DNA from: CAISCU01 sp051861545
GTDB taxonomy: Bacteria; Bacteroidota; Bacteroidia; UKL13-3
DNA length: 64,000 nucleotides
Direction of reading: 5' to 3'
NCBI GenBank assembly: GCA_051861545.1
Contig: JBIMKP010000014.1
Coordinates: forward strand, 1 to 64,000
The first letter of the stretch is position 1, and each line of letters opens with the position of its first letter. Shown piece by piece: positions 8,334-17,486 of the stretch. A program made the position numbers and the translations under genes. The notes under the pieces were generated by a model. It was not told where the DNA came from, ran no database searches, and saw only the letters and a program-made list of their open reading frames with translations.

Positions 8334-9077
8334 TTAACTTAAATAACCACCATCTGCAGGGATAGTACTTCCAGTAATAAAACCAGATTCCTTTCCTAGC
8401 AAAAATAATAAAATATCTGAAATGTTTTGGGTTGTGCCTAGCCCCATGTATTGTCTTTCTAAAATAGTATCAGTTTGTTCACCTTTTGAGTCCATCAAAT
8501 CTGAATAAGCTTCTGTATTTATTTGACCACAAACCAATGAATTTACCCTGATTTCTTTTTTAAATAATTCTTTTGCTAAACACCTAACGGCAGCTTCAGT
8601 TGCAGCCTTAGAAGCAGCATAAGCAGTGACACCTGGACCACCAGAATGAGCTGCAATTGATGAAATTGTGACAATACTAAGCCCTGGATTATACCCATTT
8701 TTCTTGCATACCAAACGAGTCATTTCTATAAAAGAGGCAACATTTGCTAGCATAATTTCAATTACATGATTTGGTTTCAACAAATTAAGAGGTCTTCTTG
8801 AGCGCAGTCCTACACAATTTACAAATCCATCTAATTTAACATCTCTACTTATTTGAGATTGCCAAGCATCTTCTAGCATTTGTGGCTCTGAAAAATTCGC
8901 TTGAAAAAATATATGTTCGGTATTTGAGAATCGTTCTTTTAGTTTTTGAATTCCATCATCTGAAGATGCATGTAAAATAAGTTTAGCGCCAAGATTATTT
9001 AAATTTTCTGCTAAATCAAATCCGATACCTTTGCTTGCACCAGTAATTAAAATGTGTTTATTTTCAAATTTCTTCAT
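8334..9077 (-). CDS. SDR-family ketoreductase (FabG-like), module A
   Basis: Classical short-chain dehydrogenase of 247 residues. The cofactor motif TGASKGIG is at 12-19, and the catalytic Ser140, Tyr153 and Lys157 are present (YAASK). The C-terminus has the usual GSTIPADGG motif. FabG-like members reduce 3-ketoacyl groups on carrier proteins. It lies between an ACP gene and a second SDR gene, all spaced by 5-6 bases. Reduction of a 3-oxo-acyl-ACP is the natural guess; reduction of a sugar keto group is less likely here. Confidence 0.88.
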   Translation of the reverse strand: MKKFENKHILITGASKGIGFDLAENLNNLGAKLILHASSDDGIQKLKERFSNTEHIFFQANFSEPQMLEDAWQSQISRDVKLDGFVNCVGLRSRRPLNLLKPNHVIEIMLANVASFIEMTRLVCKKNGYNPGLSIVTISSIAAHSGGPGVTAYAASKAATEAAVRCLAKELFKKEIRVNSLVCGQINTEAYSDLMDSKGEQTDTILERQYMGLGTTQNISDILLFLLGKESGFITGSTIPADGGYLS

Positions 9078-9082
9078 TTTAA

Positions 9083-9808
9083 TTAAGATATAGTATAAGC
9101 GCCATCTAACAGCACATTTGTTCCACTAATAAATCTGCTATCATCTGACAATAAAAAACAAACCAATTTTCCTAAATCAGCAGTTCCAATTGTACCTAAA
9201 AGTTGTCGAGCATGGTCATCTTGGGCACTTAAAGCGATATTATCTTGAATAAAATCGTGTTTTAAATCGGCCTCAACCCAACCTTTACGAATTGAATTGA
9301 CCCTAATTTTCCTATCAGCCAATTCAGCTGCCATTCCCCTAATTGCAGCATCTAATGCAGCTTTAGATGCAGAATAAGCGATTTTTGATTTTAATCCTTT
9401 AACACTGCTGACAGATGATATTGCAACAATACTTCCACCAATTTCAATTCTAGTTTTTTTACTTAATAACCTAGCAAACTCCAGAAAAGCATATAAATTA
9501 GCATTCATCATTTCACTCACAAAGCTAGTATTTGTTAGGGCTAAAGGCCTTACACCACCAATACCAGCAGAATAAACAAATCCCTTTAGTTTTTTCTCTG
9601 GTAAAAGAATCTTTTTTAACTCTGATTCTATTAATTGAGTTTGATAAAAATCAAAAGAATAAAAATAAAAACTATTACTCTTAACTTCAATTAATGAATC
9701 TGGTAATAGCTCATTTCTATCAATCAAAATTACTTCATGATTCAATTGTAATAATTGTTCAACAACACAATAACCACTATCTCCCCCATCATTAATAATA
9801 CAATACAT
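9083..9808 (-). CDS. SDR-family oxidoreductase with altered cofactor motif, module A
   Basis: Short-chain dehydrogenase of 241 residues. The catalytic Ser132, Tyr145 and Lys149 (YSASK) are intact, but the N-terminal glycine motif reads NDGGDSGY (6-13) instead of TGxxxGIG, so nucleotide binding may differ. The C-terminal GTNVLLDGAY fits FabG-like members. It is the paralogous neighbour of the SDR at 8334 and lies five bases after the ACP at 9813. Two reductases in one module suggest two keto groups are reduced, or that one acts as reductase and the other as dehydrogenase. Confidence 0.85.
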   Translation of the reverse strand: MYCIINDGGDSGYCVVEQLLQLNHEVILIDRNELLPDSLIEVKSNSFYFYSFDFYQTQLIESELKKILLPEKKLKGFVYSAGIGGVRPLALTNTSFVSEMMNANLYAFLEFARLLSKKTRIEIGGSIVAISSVSSVKGLKSKIAYSASKAALDAAIRGMAAELADRKIRVNSIRKGWVEADLKHDFIQDNIALSAQDDHARQLLGTIGTADLGKLVCFLLSDDSRFISGTNVLLDGAYTIS

Positions 9809-9812
9809 AATC

Positions 9813-10040
9813 TTAAGCTTTCAATCTTTCAACCAATGCTACAATAGCATCAATAGAGTTAAAATTCTCTGGTTTTAATTCTGTTATACGAATACTTATA
9901 TCAAATTCATCATTCAAATCCGAAATGATACTAACTATATCAAACGAATCCAAAATTCCTCCATCAATTAGAGCCTTTTCAGCTGCAAAATCAACATCAG
10001 GTCTAATTTGACCAACTATTTCTAATATTTTATCTTTCAT
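9813..10040 (-). CDS. Acyl or aminoacyl carrier protein (module A, first)
   Basis: A 75-residue carrier protein with phosphopantetheine Ser32 in the motif GGILDSFDIVSII. The D-S-F-D-I-V motif resembles D-alanyl carrier proteins (DltC) as much as fatty acyl ACPs, which fits the DltA-like adenylation enzyme two genes upstream (10867). It could therefore accept an adenylated amino or hydroxy acid. It is followed after four bases by the two SDR genes. Confidence 0.9.
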   Translation of the reverse strand: MKDKILEIVGQIRPDVDFAAEKALIDGGILDSFDIVSIISDLNDEFDISIRITELKPENFNSIDAIVALVERLKA

Positions 10041-10051
10041 TCTACAAAAAT

Positions 10052-10867
10052 TTATAATTTTAACATTGATACGGTAGATTTACCAGTATGCTTAAATCCG
10101 AATTTATTGTATAAATTCACTGCTGGTATATTATTATCAATTACCCATAACTGATACTTTGAATCTTCGGTTTGTTTATTTAGTTCTATATAAGTTGAAA
10201 CTAAAGAATTAGCAATTCCTTTGCCTCTGAAATTACTGTTTATAGCAATATGTCCTAACCAACAAATATTTTGTTTAAATTCAAATTGCAATGCTCCACA
10301 AAATTGATTTTCATAATAAGCACACAAAATATTTCCTTTTTTCACATACTCATTAATTTCATCAAATGTTTTCAAATCGCCAGTATATCTGTCTAAATCA
10401 TTCTCAAATAAAGCAGTTGAAATTTTGGCTTCAAATTCATTATCTGCAATTTTAACCAGTAAATTATTTGGGGTATTTTCAAATTCACCTTTTTGTTTGT
10501 AGGTTAAGGCAAGATTAATTCTTGTTAAATGCTCTATAAAGCCATTTCTTTTCCAAAATTCTTTAATAATCGATGGTTGCTCACCTTTAAACACAATCTC
10601 CATCATAAGTGGCTTATGTGTATTTGCAAAAATTTGCTCTTCTAAATTATTGATATGATAATACACTTGAAATGATATATCCCTATCAACCAATAAGAGT
10701 AAATTATCATTTCCAACAACTACATATAGCTTTTTACTATTTAATAAACTTTCTAATTGGTTAACCAAAAGATAGTTATTTGTAATACACTTTTTCCTAG
10801 TAAAATCAGATATTAATTGGTTTACTACTTCTAAATTATCAAGTAATTGAGGAACAAAAATTTCCAT
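10052..10867 (-). CDS. GNAT-family N-acyltransferase
   Basis: 271-residue protein with a clear GNAT domain in its C-terminal half: the acetyl-CoA loop follows LGHIAINSNFRGKGIANSL (about 203-221), and the later NIPAVNLYNKFGF is typical. The N-terminal half may be a second, degenerate GNAT domain, which would make it a tandem protein. It overlaps the adenylation gene by one base. In this setting it may move an acyl or aminoacyl group from a carrier protein or CoA to an amino sugar. That acceptor is inference; the fold is clear. Confidence 0.82.
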   Translation of the reverse strand: MEIFVPQLLDNLEVVNQLISDFTRKKCITNNYLLVNQLESLLNSKKLYVVVGNDNLLLLVDRDISFQVYYHINNLEEQIFANTHKPLMMEIVFKGEQPSIIKEFWKRNGFIEHLTRINLALTYKQKGEFENTPNNLLVKIADNEFEAKISTALFENDLDRYTGDLKTFDEINEYVKKGNILCAYYENQFCGALQFEFKQNICWLGHIAINSNFRGKGIANSLVSTYIELNKQTEDSKYQLWVIDNNIPAVNLYNKFGFKHTGKSTVSMLKL

Positions 10868-12396
10868 TAACTTATTTCATTATTTTGGTACCAAGATTTT
10901 ATTAATGTCCTATCAATTTTACCATTCAAATTATACGGCATTTCTTGAAGTTTTATTAAAATGTTTGGCAACATAAATTTCGATATTCTATCTTTTAATT
11001 CAGTTAAAATGTATTTATTATCTGCATTTTGTCCTTGGTAAACTAACACAATTTTTTGCTTATCATGGTCGTAAAAACAAATGCTCGCTTCAACCTTATC
11101 TTGTGAATTTACCAGAATTTCAATTTCACCTAGTTCAACACGTTGTCCCATATGTTTAACTTGGTTGTCTTTTCTTGATAAAAACATGATTTCACCTAAA
11201 GAATTATATTGAGCTAAATCACCTGTTCTATAAATAATTTCAGGAAAATGTGGGTTTAATGGATTCTGACAAAATGCTTGTGAGGTTTTTTCTTCATTAT
11301 TATAATATCCCAATGCTAAACAACAACCTCTTACACATAATTCACCTTTTTCGTCTCCAACTACTAATTCGTTTTGTTCATTTAGCAAAAGAATTTCAGA
11401 GTTTTTAAAAGGAATACCAATTGGTAAAACCTCATCATCAGCAAAGTTTTTTTCTATGATATAATAAGTACAAACTGAAGTAATTTCAGTTGGACCATAT
11501 AAATTAACAAAACGAGTTTCAGGCAAAGCTCGTCTCCAATAGTTTAAAACTTTGTTATGCATAACTTCACCAGAAAACATAACTTGTTTTAATGATTTTG
11601 GAGATTTATCTGCAAAGGCATCCGCATTGGCCAATAAAGCAATTGCCGCTGCCGACCACATGATGGTGTTAATTTGTTTTTCATTTAGAAAATCAATCAA
11701 CTGTCCCATCATCATAAAATATGATTTAGGAATAACATACATGGTTGCACCGCAACTTAAGGCGCTATATATGTCTTTGATAGATGCATCGAAATAAAAA
11801 GGATTTTGATTTCCAAAAACATCATTTTCGGTATATCCAAATGTATTAACCAAATTATCAGTCATATCGACAACTGATTGATGACAAGTAATTACACCTT
11901 TTGGAATCCCTGTTGAGCCAGAGGTAAAAGTAGCGTACAAAGGGTCTCTATCAATAATTTTCCTTTTGATTTGATTCAATACCAACAAATCAAATTCAAG
12001 ATTTTTTATTTCCTCGTAAATATAAGTAGGCAAATTAGGAGCCACACTTTGTGCAAAAGCCAAGTCTTGTTGCAATACAACAGTTGCAACCGGATTTAGA
12101 GTTTCTAAAATTAATTCAATACGTTTTTTAGGCATTTGAATATCTATAGGAACATAAAAATTACCGCTATATGCTACTCCCATGAATAGCACTAAACTCT
12201 CAATATTTCTATCGACATAAACAACAATAGGATTTCGAAGAATACCATTGAGATTTTTGTTTATTGAATAACCTATACTTCTTGATTCATTTAACAAATC
12301 AGCATAAGAAATTCCTTTTGTATCGTTTGCAAACGCTAATTTATTAGGAACACGTTCTGCAGAGTTTTCTAAATAATCTAATATATTATATTGCAT
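10867..12396 (-). CDS. AMP-forming adenylation enzyme, DltA-like
   Basis: ANL-superfamily ligase of 509 residues that activates a carboxylate as an adenylate and loads it on a carrier protein. The A3 motif is TSGSTGIPKG (158-167), A5 is NLYGPTEIT, A7 is YRTGDLA and A8 lies in the RKDNQVKHMGQRVELGEIE region. The FGNQNPFYFDASIKDIYSAL segment resembles D-alanine carrier ligase (DltA). The C-terminal catalytic lysine is probably in NLNGKIDR. The amino acid specificity cannot be read by eye. The nearby DltC-like carrier at 9813 is its likely partner. Teichoic acid use is excluded by the setting. Confidence 0.88.
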   Translation of the reverse strand: MQYNILDYLENSAERVPNKLAFANDTKGISYADLLNESRSIGYSINKNLNGILRNPIVVYVDRNIESLVLFMGVAYSGNFYVPIDIQMPKKRIELILETLNPVATVVLQQDLAFAQSVAPNLPTYIYEEIKNLEFDLLVLNQIKRKIIDRDPLYATFTSGSTGIPKGVITCHQSVVDMTDNLVNTFGYTENDVFGNQNPFYFDASIKDIYSALSCGATMYVIPKSYFMMMGQLIDFLNEKQINTIMWSAAAIALLANADAFADKSPKSLKQVMFSGEVMHNKVLNYWRRALPETRFVNLYGPTEITSVCTYYIIEKNFADDEVLPIGIPFKNSEILLLNEQNELVVGDEKGELCVRGCCLALGYYNNEEKTSQAFCQNPLNPHFPEIIYRTGDLAQYNSLGEIMFLSRKDNQVKHMGQRVELGEIEILVNSQDKVEASICFYDHDKQKIVLVYQGQNADNKYILTELKDRISKFMLPNILIKLQEMPYNLNGKIDRTLIKSWYQNNEIS

Positions 12397-12398
12397 TT

Positions 12399-13493
12399 TT
12401 ATAATTCTTTAGCCGATTGAATAATACCCTCTTCAAAAATGCTATCATCTTCTTCAATAGGGAAAATATCAGCAATATTTAATTTAACGGAAAAAGCACC
12501 CCAAGATAAACCAACTCCAAATCCGCAAACCAAGGTGTTTATTTGTCCAGATTCTTCATTTCCATATCTATCGCATAATGTGAGTGCAGCGGAAGCACCT
12601 GAAGTATTACCAAATCTACTTAAAGTTAATGGCATTTTTTCAGAAGGAAGTTTTAGTTTTCTGGCTATTTGAGAAAGAATTAACCCATTTGCCTGATGAA
12701 AAGCAAAACAATCATAATCATCTACAGAGGTAGATGTTAATGCCCAGAAGTCTTTAATAAGCTTTGGCACATCGGATATAGTAAATGTAAAAACAGAAGT
12801 TCCTTGCATTAATGAATGATGTAGAGTTCTTTCAACACCATCATGGTAAACTTCTGGTTCATGACTAGCATTTAAATTGCGATATCCACCACCAGGAACA
12901 ATTAAGTACCTGTAACCACTTCCATCCGACCTTAAAATTGATTGAATAGGAGAAGCATTTTCATCTTTTTCTAATAAAATTGCTACACTACATTCTCCTA
13001 TTAACATTATAGATGCTTTGTCTTTGGGATATGTAGACTTACCAGCGGTATCTCCTAAAATTAAAATTGCTTTATTTATGTCTGAATTTTGCATCATGGA
13101 GGCCAAAGTTTGCACTCCGTAAACAAAAGAAGAACAGCCTAAATTGATATCAAAGACAGCGCAATCAATAGATAATCCCAATCTTTTGTGAACAATTGAA
13201 GAAGATCCTGGTCTTCTATAATCAGCACTAGTTGTTCCAAAAACCAAAGCGCCTATTTCCGACTTATTAATACCTTTTTTATTCAATAATAATTCCGCAG
13301 CAGTATAACCCATGTCGGAAGCAGTTTGAAATTCAGAAGTCCGTCTAGTTTCAGTAATTCCTGTCATTTGCATAAACTTACTTACTTCATCGTCTCCAAA
13401 AAGTGATTTGTAGGATTCTGTTTTGATTACCTGTTTGGGAACCACTGTTTGAATACCACTGATGCGAATATTCTTAAAATTAAATGTAGGCAT
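12399..13493 (-). CDS. 3-oxoacyl-ACP synthase III family (KASIII/FabH-like)
   Basis: Condensing enzyme of 364 residues with an intact triad: Cys120 in NLGCSSF, His266 in AFHQANG and Asn296 in FGNTSGA. FabH enzymes join an acyl-CoA starter to malonyl-ACP; other members act as acyltransferases. Together with two carrier proteins and two SDR reductases nearby, it would allow one or two rounds of chain extension and keto reduction outside fatty acid synthesis. It is followed two bases later by the DltA-like gene. The genome would be expected to have a separate housekeeping fabH. Confidence 0.9.
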   Translation of the reverse strand: MPTFNFKNIRISGIQTVVPKQVIKTESYKSLFGDDEVSKFMQMTGITETRRTSEFQTASDMGYTAAELLLNKKGINKSEIGALVFGTTSADYRRPGSSSIVHKRLGLSIDCAVFDINLGCSSFVYGVQTLASMMQNSDINKAILILGDTAGKSTYPKDKASIMLIGECSVAILLEKDENASPIQSILRSDGSGYRYLIVPGGGYRNLNASHEPEVYHDGVERTLHHSLMQGTSVFTFTISDVPKLIKDFWALTSTSVDDYDCFAFHQANGLILSQIARKLKLPSEKMPLTLSRFGNTSGASAALTLCDRYGNEESGQINTLVCGFGVGLSWGAFSVKLNIADIFPIEEDDSIFEEGIIQSAKEL

Positions 13494-13498
13494 ATTGC

Positions 13499-14143
13499 TT
13501 ATATATCAAATTTTTTGGCTGGATTTCCAGCATATAAAAAACCATCTTTTGTATTTCGTATAAGATAAGAGCCAGCGCTTATGCGGGTGTTATTTCCAAT
13601 TTTAATATTTTGCAAGATTACGGATCCAATACCAAATAGGTTTAAATCTCCAATTTTAGCACCACCAGAAATTCTGCTTAATGGCATAAAAACATTAAAA
13701 GAACCTACTTCAACATCATGTGCTAATGATGAAATACTATTCAATTGATTAAAATCGCCTAGTTTCACATCACATGAAAAAGAACATGCTCTTACAATAA
13801 CATTACCTTTTCCCATGATTAATGATTTTTCATCAGCAATAAAAACATCGGGATGAATTATATTGGGGAATTTAATATTTGAATTATTTATTTTGTCTAC
13901 GATATGCTTTAGAATTTTAGGCACACCAATTGCGAATACAATTGAAATTTCTTCTTCTAAACTATTTAAGTAATCAATTCCGCCAAGAATTTCACCAAAA
14001 TGGGATATTTTAGTTCCTTTATCTAAACCATCATCAATAAAACCAATCAAATCCCAAGTTGGTTTTTTTTCATTTATCTTATTTAAAATACAAGCAACTT
14101 CTTTTCCAAAACCACCTGCACCATAAATTGCAATTTTTAGCAT
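13499..14143 (-). CDS. NeuD/PglD-family sugar O/N-acyltransferase
   Basis: 214-residue acyltransferase. The N-terminal part has a Rossmann-like GAGGFGKEV motif (8-16) that binds the nucleotide sugar, and the second half is a left-handed beta-helix of hexapeptide repeats ending in AGNPAKKF. PglD acetylates the 4-amino group of UDP-4-amino sugars. Its likely base His lies in SSLAHDVEVG. Position between the KASIII gene and a deacetylase, with the PglE-like aminotransferase further along, makes it a good candidate for adding an acyl group to the 4-amine. The donor could be acetyl-CoA or an acyl-ACP from module A. Confidence 0.88.
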   Translation of the reverse strand: MLKIAIYGAGGFGKEVACILNKINEKKPTWDLIGFIDDGLDKGTKISHFGEILGGIDYLNSLEEEISIVFAIGVPKILKHIVDKINNSNIKFPNIIHPDVFIADEKSLIMGKGNVIVRACSFSCDVKLGDFNQLNSISSLAHDVEVGSFNVFMPLSRISGGAKIGDLNLFGIGSVILQNIKIGNNTRISAGSYLIRNTKDGFLYAGNPAKKFDI

Positions 14144-14156
14144 TTCAAAAACTGAA

Positions 14157-14843
14157 TTAAATACTAATAGCTCTAATTAACATAAATGCCTCAGCTCTTT
14201 CTGCACCAACAGTTGAACCTCTAAATTTTGCTAATGCTTCGATAGTTTCTAAAGATCTTGAGTTAGGAAAAGCTCTAACTTGAGATTTATAATAAGACAT
14301 AGCTTTAAGTTTTAAATCAAAATCTTCTTTTCCCAATTTTTCAAAATAATTTGGAATAAAAGCATCGTTAGAAAAAGGGTGAGCCCACTCAGTTTCTGAA
14401 AGTGTTTCATAGGCATATATTTCATGAACTGAATATTTCCCAACAGGTCTTGATGCAACTAAACCAGCATCAAAAATAACCTTATGGTCATTATGAATAT
14501 CTCCACGATGAGGAACATAAATAGTGTCTATTTTGAATTTTGAAATCCAATTTGAAATTACATCTGTTACTTTATAAGCTGGATATTGATCCAGTATTAT
14601 TGCAGGTATTTCAGCAAACAAAACTTCCTCTATACCTAATAAATTTCCAGCATTTTTAGCTTCCAACCGTATATTATCCCTTTTTTCAATTGTATATTTT
14701 ACGGGATCAGTAATATTTGCATTAGTTAAAACTCCTACCCATACTTTATTTCCTTCCCTTATTTTTTTTGCAATTGTTCCGCCACAACCCAATACCTCAT
14801 CGTCTGGATGAGGAGCAAGTACTAGAATATTATTTTTTTTCAT
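14157..14843 (-). CDS. PIG-L/LmbE-family deacetylase
   Basis: Zinc-dependent N-deacetylase of 228 residues with the family motif PHPDDEV (11-17) and the later HNDH motif in the GDIHNDHK segment. Members remove acetyl groups from GlcNAc-type sugars or from related conjugates. Here it could free an amine on an amino sugar so that another acyl group can be attached. It lies between two acyltransferase genes (13499 and 14859), which supports an acetyl-for-acyl exchange. Its substrate cannot be read from the sequence. Confidence 0.88.
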   Translation of the reverse strand: MKKNNILVLAPHPDDEVLGCGGTIAKKIREGNKVWVGVLTNANITDPVKYTIEKRDNIRLEAKNAGNLLGIEEVLFAEIPAIILDQYPAYKVTDVISNWISKFKIDTIYVPHRGDIHNDHKVIFDAGLVASRPVGKYSVHEIYAYETLSETEWAHPFSNDAFIPNYFEKLGKEDFDLKLKAMSYYKSQVRAFPNSRSLETIEALAKFRGSTVGAERAEAFMLIRAISI

Positions 14844-14858
14844 ATTTACAATTAAAAA

Positions 14859-15656
14859 TTAAAACACGTCAGAATCAATCATTTGACATTCGAATACATC
14901 ATTTTCAAAAATCTTGTTTTGCCATTGATAAACAAAAACATTGTGTTTACCTTTAACAAATCCGTATTGCATAAGAGCCTCACCATAAATTGAAATTATG
15001 TTAATTCGTTTATAACCCTTATTAAATATATAATTTAGAACATCCAAAATTTTAGCCGAAATTTTACTTAAATAAACTAATTCAATATTTTCATTAAATT
15101 CTTTAAAAATAAAATCTATATCTCCTATTCTATGCTGAATGTAATGAAAACGGCCATGATTGTGAATCCTTTTTTCTATAAAAGTTGTATTGCGTGAAAA
15201 ATTAAAATCAATTGACCTATTTACCTCTGAATTTAATAAATCTGGGGTAATAAAATAATAATTATCATGAATAGTTGTAAATTTCAAAACCCTTGTCCAA
15301 AATGGTTCAGCCTTTTTGTTTGGAAACGCAATAATTATATCTAAATAATTAAATAAATCTCTAGTCGCTTCAATTAATTTAAGGAAGGTTCCTGGATTTT
15401 TAACCAACTCAGAGTCAACCATTCCTGCGGCAGAAAGTCCAACTTTTATGTTTTGTCCTTTATGTAAATAATTATTTATAACAAACGCATTGTGTCCAAC
15501 AACTATTCCATTCTCCTCTGCAACAACAGAAGTATAAATACCTTCATTATTATACCAATAATTATAACGGTCAAATTTCATTTCGATATTGAAACAAACT
15601 TTATATAACCTGGCAATTCCAGGCAAATCCTCTTCAATAACCTTTCTAATTATCAT
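14859..15656 (-). CDS. GNAT-family acetyltransferase
   Basis: 265-residue protein whose N-terminal 160 residues show the GNAT layout: IIRKVIEEDLPGIARLY at the start, VVAEENGIVVGHNAFVI, and then VGLSAAGMVDSELVKNPG in place of a strict R-G-x-G loop. The C-terminal part is shorter and not recognised. Such two-part GNAT genes occur next to PIG-L deacetylases in polysaccharide loci. It overlaps the sugar transferase gene upstream by 11 bases. It may acylate a sugar amine; the donor is unknown. Confidence 0.72.
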   Translation of the reverse strand: MIIRKVIEEDLPGIARLYKVCFNIEMKFDRYNYWYNNEGIYTSVVAEENGIVVGHNAFVINNYLHKGQNIKVGLSAAGMVDSELVKNPGTFLKLIEATRDLFNYLDIIIAFPNKKAEPFWTRVLKFTTIHDNYYFITPDLLNSEVNRSIDFNFSRNTTFIEKRIHNHGRFHYIQHRIGDIDFIFKEFNENIELVYLSKISAKILDVLNYIFNKGYKRINIISIYGEALMQYGFVKGKHNVFVYQWQNKIFENDVFECQMIDSDVF

Positions 15657-16239
15657 TAATATGTTTTTTTATAAAGAATTTTTCTCCCAAAAATAAAACT
15701 AAAACTGTTTTGAAAATAATTTCCAAATCCAAAATGAATGTCAAATTTTCCACATAATATCTATCATAAACCCACCTCTCTGGCCAGCTTAAATATATAC
15801 TCCCATTTACAGCAGCTAAATTTGTAACACCAGGCTTAACTTTTACTCTAAATTCACCATCCTCATTAAATTTATCTTTTAAATTCGGAAGACTTGGCCT
15901 TGGTCCAACCAGTGACATATCACCTTTGAGAATATTGAATAATTGGGGCAATTCATCAATTTTTAACCTACGCAAATAAAAACCCAATTTAGTAACTTCA
16001 GGGTCACCTTCAAAAACTTGTTTATCAAATTCTCGTTTTTTATCTGTCATGCTTCTAAACTTGTAAACCTTAAAAACTCTACAATTAAGACCCAATCTTT
16101 GTTGAGTAAAAATGATTGGCCCTGGTGACTCTAGTTTAATAAGTATAGCAGATACAATAAGAATTGGTGACACTAAAATAATTCCTAGAATTGCTAATGT
16201 GTAATCAATTAACGGTTTAAAAAATTGTTTATAAATCAT
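15646..16239 (-). CDS. Initiating sugar-1-phosphate transferase (PglC-like)
   Basis: Monotopic phosphoglycosyl transferase of 197 residues, the short PglC type without the extra N-terminal membrane helices of WcaJ. One hydrophobic re-entrant segment lies at about 12-34, then the TQQRLGLNCRVFKVYKFRSM stretch and the catalytic Asp-Glu in KIDELPQLFN, followed by GDMSLVGPRP. It joins the first sugar phosphate to undecaprenyl phosphate. With PglE- and PglD-like genes nearby, the first sugar is probably a 2,4-diamino-2,4,6-trideoxy hexose. It is the only initiating transferase in the window. It overlaps the LuxC-like gene by four bases. Confidence 0.93.
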   Translation of the reverse strand: MIYKQFFKPLIDYTLAILGIILVSPILIVSAILIKLESPGPIIFTQQRLGLNCRVFKVYKFRSMTDKKREFDKQVFEGDPEVTKLGFYLRRLKIDELPQLFNILKGDMSLVGPRPSLPNLKDKFNEDGEFRVKVKPGVTNLAAVNGSIYLSWPERWVYDRYYVENLTFILDLEIIFKTVLVLFLGEKFFIKKHINDN

Positions 16240-17480
16240 TTTACGTATACTTTTTTTGAAAGTTCATCAAATAAATTGTAACCATCCCAGATATAATGAA
16301 AATTTAGTGCTTCTCCTAAAGGAACAATCCTATCAATGCCCTCCCCATTTGCCAAAGCTTTTAATTGAATTAAATCATTCTCTTTTAAACCCCAATAACA
16401 TATTGTTTGAATTTTAGGATTATGCAAATTTATTAATTGTTCTGTGTGTTGGATGTTTTTTATATAAAAATATCCTCCACCGCAGCCATGAAGGCTGGAT
16501 TCATCAATATTATCTGAGAGTTCTAACAATTTTATATAATTATCTCCAAACTGACTTATTATATTATTTTCTATAGCATCATCAGTCATTCTATTTAATT
16601 TTAAGGAAGCTAAAGATGCTATATCTGTAATATAATATTTCTCTAAGTAATTTGAAGCATCATTTGGGAATTTAATTCTGCAATCTGCATACATTAATTC
16701 ATTACCAACAAAATAAATTGTTTGAGGAGAGGAACAACCCATTTGATCAAATGTGTAAGCATCATTATAGAAAAGGTGCATAAATTTAGCTGCCTCAGAC
16801 TCATTTAAATTTAAGTAACTTTCACAATCAATACAAAGCATAGAAACCCTGTCTGCAAATACAATGTCTTTTGTTCTTGGTGCTGTAGTGAACTGTTTGA
16901 AAGTTTTAATTGTTTGGTCACCACCCCAAATTATCCTTGCATTTGCGACATTAGAAAAGAAATTACTAATTTCGTTATTATGGTCATAACTAATAATAGC
17001 TATATAATTTTTAAACAAATTATATTCATCTCTATCAACAATACTATTAATTAAATCAAAAAGAGTTAAAACGTGTTTAGCCTCCATTCTATTTGATATT
17101 CTTAAAATATTTTTATTTCCCATTAATAAGGAAACAGTTAAGCTATAAAAAAACATGGTATCTACATTTGCCGGACAAATGTGAAATATTTTACCCAATG
17201 GAGCAGAAATGTACTTCGTATTTTCAATTAAATTAATATTTTCATTTCTAAGGGTATTCAGGTTGCTTTTTCTTAACCAAAAACCCAATGCCGCAATTTC
17301 AGGCATATAATTAATGGATTTATTGCTAAGAATAGATTTAGAAATTGAGTCTAAAAAAGAAATGGTTAATTTGTCAAATGGTTTTAATATAAATGATTTG
17401 TTACATAAAACTAATAAATCATTTACATCTATATTTTTAATATTTTCTGGTGAAATTTGGTTAATTTGAAGTTTGGTCAT
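16236..17480 (-). CDS. LuxC-family acyl-CoA/acyl-protein reductase, module B
   Basis: 414-residue member of the LuxC family, which reduces an activated acyl group to an aldehyde using NADPH. The aldehyde dehydrogenase-like catalytic cysteine is Cys249 in FDQMGCSSPQTIYF, and the middle has the PANVDTMFFYSL segment of the family. In luminous bacteria LuxC works with LuxE; here the LuxE-like gene lies six bases upstream and no luxA/B or luxD is present. Such LuxC/LuxE pairs occur in polysaccharide loci, so the aldehyde is more likely a building block for a sugar side group. Confidence 0.88.
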   Translation of the reverse strand: MTKLQINQISPENIKNIDVNDLLVLCNKSFILKPFDKLTISFLDSISKSILSNKSINYMPEIAALGFWLRKSNLNTLRNENINLIENTKYISAPLGKIFHICPANVDTMFFYSLTVSLLMGNKNILRISNRMEAKHVLTLFDLINSIVDRDEYNLFKNYIAIISYDHNNEISNFFSNVANARIIWGGDQTIKTFKQFTTAPRTKDIVFADRVSMLCIDCESYLNLNESEAAKFMHLFYNDAYTFDQMGCSSPQTIYFVGNELMYADCRIKFPNDASNYLEKYYITDIASLASLKLNRMTDDAIENNIISQFGDNYIKLLELSDNIDESSLHGCGGGYFYIKNIQHTEQLINLHNPKIQTICYWGLKENDLIQLKALANGEGIDRIVPLGEALNFHYIWDGYNLFDELSKKVYVK

Positions 17481-17486
17481 TTTTGT

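Noticed and set aside
10867..12396. DltA for D-alanylation of teichoic acid
   Set aside because: Teichoic acids do not occur in this Gram-negative group, and dltB and dltD are absent; only the enzymatic logic is shared.
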